Assembly: GCF_000346755.1 (NCBI RefSeq)
Contig: NZ_ANNV01000033.1
Location: 1-46,274, forward strand
Direction: 5' to 3'
Length of the DNA: 46,274 nt
Origin: Pseudomonas sp. CBZ-4
GTDB lineage: Bacteria > Pseudomonadota > Gammaproteobacteria > Pseudomonadales > Pseudomonadaceae
The position numbers and the translations under genes are program-made. This document shows, piece by piece, positions 42,809 to 46,274 of the stretch; position 1 is the first letter of the stretch, and each line of letters starts with the position of its first letter. Below the pieces are notes generated by a model, which did not search any database, had not been told where the DNA came from, and saw only the letters and a program-made list of their open reading frames with translations.

Positions 42809-42833
42809 GACTGTTACCGATACGGCAACAGTC
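42809..42833. promoter_or_regulatory. 25-bp near-perfect palindrome upstream of the DUF1302 gene
   Basis: GACTGTT-A-CCG-ATA-CGG-C-AACAGTC: 10 of 11 arm positions pair around a 3-bp centre. It lies about 185 bp before the DUF1302 start and about 40 bp upstream of the possible -10 of the sRNA candidate. It could be an operator for either transcript. Confidence 0.45.
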
Positions 42834-43017
42834 GCCAGGTGCGCCATCCATTGGCCTGATAAGCCACCATCCATTCGATCCATACCCCCGCCCAAACCCG
42901 CTGCCCGCACGGCCGCTCATCCTTTCGAGCGACAACACGAATCCCTCCTTGGTGCGCTTATCGCTCCTGATGCGCGGCAGTAGGGTGAGGCCTTCTGTCA
43001 CTCACCGGGGAAGACGC

Positions 43018-44811
43018 ATGACAAAAACAACAATGCGCGCCATCTTCACGCCTCAGGCGCTGGCCGCTGCGGTTGCACTGGGTTGCTGTGCGCAGGCGCA
43101 GGCTGTTTCGTTCAACATTGGCGATGAGATCGAAGGGCAATTCGACTCCTCGCTGTCGGTCGGCGCGAGTTGGGGCATGCGCGATGCCGATAAAAAGCTG
43201 GTGGGCACCGTCAATGGCGGCACCGGGCAAGCGTCTACCGGGGATGACGGGCGGCTGAACTTCAAGAGGGGCGAAACCTTCTCCAAGATCTTCAAGGGCC
43301 TGCACGACCTGGAGCTCAAGTACGGCGACAGCGGCCTGTTTGTGCGCGGCAAATACTGGTACGACTTCGAGCTGCAAGACGAAGACCGCGAATTCAAGCA
43401 GATCAGCAACCACCACCGCGACGAAGGCGCGCGCTCGTCCGGCTATCAACTGCTGGATGCCTTCGTCTATCACAACTATTCCATTGGCGACCAACCGGGC
43501 AACGTGCGCCTGGGCAAGCAGGTGGTCAGTTGGGGCGAGAGCACCTTTATCGGCAACTCCATCAACAGCATCAACCCCATCGACGTGTCGGCTTTCCGCC
43601 GCCCCGGCGCGGAGATCAAGGAAGGGCTGATCCCGGTGAACATGCTGTTCGGCTCCCAGAGCCTGACCAACCAACTGACGGTGGAAGGCTTCTACCAGTT
43701 GAACTGGCAGAACACCGTGCTGGATAACTGCGGCACCTTCTTTGGTGGCGATGTCGCGGCCCATGATTGCAACGGCAACTACACCGTGGGCAACCCGGCA
43801 ATTGCGCCGTTGCAACCGGTGGCCGCCGCGTTCGGGCAGGGTTTTCAAGTGACGCGTGAAGGGGTGATCGTGCAGCGCGCCCGGGACCGTGAAGCCCGTG
43901 ACGGCGGCCAGTTCGGCGCGGCCTTGCGCTGGCTGGGGGATGACACCGAGTACGGCCTGTACTTCATGAACTACCACAGCCGCACGCCGACCGTGGGCAC
44001 CATCACCAACACCACCACGCTGGCCAGGCTCGGCGCCATCTCCGGCGCAGCCAACGGCATCGCGCCCGGCACCGGCTCAGGGCTGGTCCAGAGCCTGATG
44101 CTCGGCCGTGGCCAGTACTACCTCGACTACCCGGAAAACATCCGCCTGTTCGGTGCCAGTTTCTCCACCACCCTGCCCACCGGCACCGCGTGGACCGGCG
44201 AAATCAGCTACCGCCCGAATGCGCCGGTGCAGCTCAACACCACCGACCTGACCCTGGCCCTGATCAACCCGGTTGCCGGCCAACTGGCTTCACCGATCCG
44301 CAGTAACTTCGGCGACGACAACAAAGGCTACCGCCGCAAGGAAATCACCCAGATCCAAAGCACCATGACCCAATTCTTCGACCAGGTGCTGGGCGCCGAA
44401 CGCCTGACGTTGGTGGGTGAAGCGGCCTTCGTCCACGTCGCCGGGCTGGAAGACAAATCCAAGCTGCGTTACGGCCGCGACTCGGTCTACGGCGCCTACG
44501 GGTTCCAGGGCGACACCGACGGTTTTGTCACGGCCAACTCCTGGGGCTACCGCGCCCGGGCGATCCTTGACTACAACAACGCGATTTTCGGGGTGAACCT
44601 CAAGCCCAACCTGTCGTGGTCCCACGACGTCGCCGGCTACGGCCCCAACGGCCTGTTCAACAAGGGCGCCAAGGCCATCAGCGTCGGCGTGGATGCGGAC
44701 TACCGCAGCACCTACACCGCCAGCCTGAGCTACACCGACTTTTTCGGCGGCGACTACAACACCCTCACCGACCGTGACTTCCTCGCCCTCAGCTTCGGCG
44801 TGAACTTCTGA
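43018..44811 (+). CDS. DUF1302-family outer-membrane protein
   Basis: A 597-residue exported protein. Signal peptide 1 to about 30 (ending ALGCCAQAQA), then a beta-rich sequence with alternating aromatic residues ending in aromatic-plus-Phe (LALSFGVNF), as expected of an outer-membrane barrel. DUF1302 proteins are nearly always followed by a DUF1329 protein, as here 26 bp downstream, and then by a YCF48-like protein and an MMPL/RND exporter. They are thought to move hydrophobic compounds or lipids across the envelope. The start at 43018 places the signal peptide properly; the much longer open frame upstream is spurious. Confidence 0.87.
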   Translation: MTKTTMRAIFTPQALAAAVALGCCAQAQAVSFNIGDEIEGQFDSSLSVGASWGMRDADKKLVGTVNGGTGQASTGDDGRLNFKRGETFSKIFKGLHDLELKYGDSGLFVRGKYWYDFELQDEDREFKQISNHHRDEGARSSGYQLLDAFVYHNYSIGDQPGNVRLGKQVVSWGESTFIGNSINSINPIDVSAFRRPGAEIKEGLIPVNMLFGSQSLTNQLTVEGFYQLNWQNTVLDNCGTFFGGDVAAHDCNGNYTVGNPAIAPLQPVAAAFGQGFQVTREGVIVQRARDREARDGGQFGAALRWLGDDTEYGLYFMNYHSRTPTVGTITNTTTLARLGAISGAANGIAPGTGSGLVQSLMLGRGQYYLDYPENIRLFGASFSTTLPTGTAWTGEISYRPNAPVQLNTTDLTLALINPVAGQLASPIRSNFGDDNKGYRRKEITQIQSTMTQFFDQVLGAERLTLVGEAAFVHVAGLEDKSKLRYGRDSVYGAYGFQGDTDGFVTANSWGYRARAILDYNNAIFGVNLKPNLSWSHDVAGYGPNGLFNKGAKAISVGVDADYRSTYTASLSYTDFFGGDYNTLTDRDFLALSFGVNF

Positions 44812-44837
44812 TCTGGCTAAAAGAAGGACAAGACTCC

Positions 44838-46196
44838 ATGCGTAAGACACTTGCTGTATTGGCTCTGAGTTTGCTGGCGGCCCATGTCATGGCCGCCGTA
44901 TCGCCCGAAGAAGCCGCCAAGCTCGGCACCAGCTTGACCCCGGTGGGCGCCGAAAAAGCCGGCAATGCCGACGGGTCGATCCCGGCCTGGACTGGCGGCA
45001 TTCCTGCAAATGCCGGCGCGGTGGACAGCAAAGGCTTCCTCGCCGACCCGTTCGCCAATGAAAAACCGCTGTTCGTGATCACCGCTGCTACCGTCGACAA
45101 GTACAAGGACAAGCTGTCCGAAGGCCAGGTGGCGATGTTCAAGCGCTACCCCGAGACCTACAAGATCCCGGTGTACACCACCCATCGCACGGTCAACTTG
45201 CCGGCGGATATCTATGAGTCGATCAAGCGCAGTGCGCTGAACGTCAAGCCGATCAACGACGGCAACGGCCTGGAAAACTTCACCGGCAACCGCTACTACG
45301 CCTTCCCGATTCCAAAAAATGGCGTGGAAGTGCTGTGGAACCACATCACCCGTTACCACGGCGGTAACCTGCGCCGCATCATTACCCAGGCCACGCCGCA
45401 GACCAACGGCAGCTACACGCCGATCCGCTTCGAAGAAGAAGTGGCGGTGCCGCAACTGATCCCCGACATGGACCCGGCCAAGGCGGCCAACGTGCTGACC
45501 TTCTTCAAGCAATCGGTGACCGCGCCGGCGCGGCTGGCGGGCAACGTGCTGCTGGTGCACGAAACCCTCGACCAGGTGAAGGAACCGCGCCTGGCGTGGA
45601 TCTACAACGCTGGCCAACGCCGCGTACGCCGTGCGCCGCAAGTGGCGTATGACGGGCCGGGCACTGCGTCCGACGGCCTGCGTACGTCCGACAACTTCGA
45701 CATGTTCTCCGGCGCCCCCGACCGCTACGACTGGAAACTGGTGGGCAAGAAGGAGATGTACATCCCCTACAACAGCTACAAGCTGGACCAGCCGACCCTC
45801 AAGTACGACGACATCATCAAGGCCGGCCACATCAACCAGGACCTGACCCGCTACGAACTGCACCGCGTGTGGGAAGTGGTCGGCACGGTCAAGCCGAGCG
45901 AGCGGCACATCTACGCCAAGCGCCACATGTACATCGACGAAGACAGCTGGCAAGTGGCGCTGGTGGATCACTACGACGGCCGTGGCCAACTGTGGCGGGT
46001 GGCGGAAGGGCATGCGCAGTTCTACTACAACCACCAGACCCCGGCGTACACCGTGGAAACCCTGTACGACATCATCGCCGGGCGCTACATCGCGCTGGGC
46101 ATGAAGAACGAGGAGAAGAGCAGCTTCGTGTTTGGCTTCAATGCCAAGGCGGCGGACTACACCCCGGCGGCATTGAGGGCTGAAGGCGTGCGCTGA
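44838..46196 (+). CDS. DUF1329-family periplasmic protein (LolA/LolB-like fold)
   Basis: A 452-residue exported protein with a signal peptide (MRKTLAVLALSLLAAHVMA, cleavage about residue 19). The DUF1329 fold is related to the lipoprotein carriers LolA and LolB, which supports a periplasmic carrier role for a lipid-like molecule. The family hallmarks LAWIYNAGQRRVRRAPQVAY and MYIPYNSYKL are present. It is 26 bp after the DUF1302 gene, and any linked exporter gene would lie beyond the right edge of the window. Confidence 0.88.
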   Translation: MRKTLAVLALSLLAAHVMAAVSPEEAAKLGTSLTPVGAEKAGNADGSIPAWTGGIPANAGAVDSKGFLADPFANEKPLFVITAATVDKYKDKLSEGQVAMFKRYPETYKIPVYTTHRTVNLPADIYESIKRSALNVKPINDGNGLENFTGNRYYAFPIPKNGVEVLWNHITRYHGGNLRRIITQATPQTNGSYTPIRFEEEVAVPQLIPDMDPAKAANVLTFFKQSVTAPARLAGNVLLVHETLDQVKEPRLAWIYNAGQRRVRRAPQVAYDGPGTASDGLRTSDNFDMFSGAPDRYDWKLVGKKEMYIPYNSYKLDQPTLKYDDIIKAGHINQDLTRYELHRVWEVVGTVKPSERHIYAKRHMYIDEDSWQVALVDHYDGRGQLWRVAEGHAQFYYNHQTPAYTVETLYDIIAGRYIALGMKNEEKSSFVFGFNAKAADYTPAALRAEGVR

Positions 46197-46230
46197 TTCT
46201 TCAACTCTACAACCTAGTGGGAGCCGCTTT

Positions 46231-46274
46231 ATGTGGGAGCTGGCTTGTGTGGGAGCTGGCTTGCCTGCGATGCA
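46231..46274. repeat. REP arm at the right edge
   Basis: ATGTGGGAGCTGGCTTG is followed by a second arm GTGTGGGAGCTGGCTTGCCT and CGATGCA, in direct repeat. The element is cut by the end of the window, so its partner arm is not visible. Confidence 0.7.

Overview
The window is chromosomal DNA of a fluorescent Pseudomonas (P. fluorescens group). The support is the gene content and order (catRBCA; ispB-rplU-rpmA-obgE-proB; folM-folE-folX; cysZ-trxB), the high GC content with AAC/AGC/CTG/CGC-rich codon use, and many Pseudomonas-type REP palindromes built on GTGGGAGCTGGCTTGCCTGC. I see no rRNA, tRNA, CRISPR array, insertion sequence or prophage. About 49 protein genes are supported.

Layout. (1) 1-7900: aromatic catabolism. 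catR diverges from catBCA (catechol to beta-ketoadipate enol-lactone), next to kynR/kynU (kynurenine to anthranilate plus alanine) and an amino-acid permease whose leader carries two Crc/Hfq-type CA motifs. (2) 7900-13630: two LysR regulators, a TauE/SafE permease, an MdaB quinone reductase, an NAD-dependent epimerase-like protein, a SulP anion transporter and a small LprI-like secreted protein. (3) 13790-17960: a D-amino-acid salvage operon (GntP-type permease, RpiR regulator, N-acyl-D-amino-acid deacylase, glyoxalase-fold protein). (4) 18000-20800: a repeat-rich, possibly structured intergenic region and an McpS-like chemoreceptor. (5) 20800-27960: housekeeping block (fklB, an iron-box-preceded small protein, phnA, ispB, rplU, rpmA, obgE, proB, creA, glutathione peroxidase). 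(6) 28100-33500: an Old Yellow Enzyme, a 12-residue tandem-repeat protein preceded by a possible hrp box, a GT4 glycosyltransferase, cysZ and trxB. (7) 33690-39520: a minus-strand operon ABM-folM-folE-folX-DUF1244-hopJ, divergent from a LitR-like MerR regulator that appears to lack the cobalamin ligand, followed by a PilZ-like gene, a short LOV blue-light receptor and a flavodoxin. (8) 39737-end: class II aldolase, alpha/beta hydrolase, SDR, then a DUF1302/DUF1329 pair of the kind that accompanies RND/MMPL exporters.

How the parts work together. The kyn and cat genes cover both ends of the tryptophan/kynurenine to anthranilate to catechol to ring-cleavage route; the anthranilate dioxygenase step and kynA/kynB lie elsewhere. 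The LitR/LOV pair with the divergent pterin operon suggests blue-light control of tetrahydromonapterin synthesis. Other strong leads are a structured minus-strand sRNA candidate at about 42597-42757 with its own terminator and an exposed anti-Shine-Dalgarno loop, the hrp-box-associated repeat protein, and a family of three cloverleaf-like repeats that occurs in both orientations.
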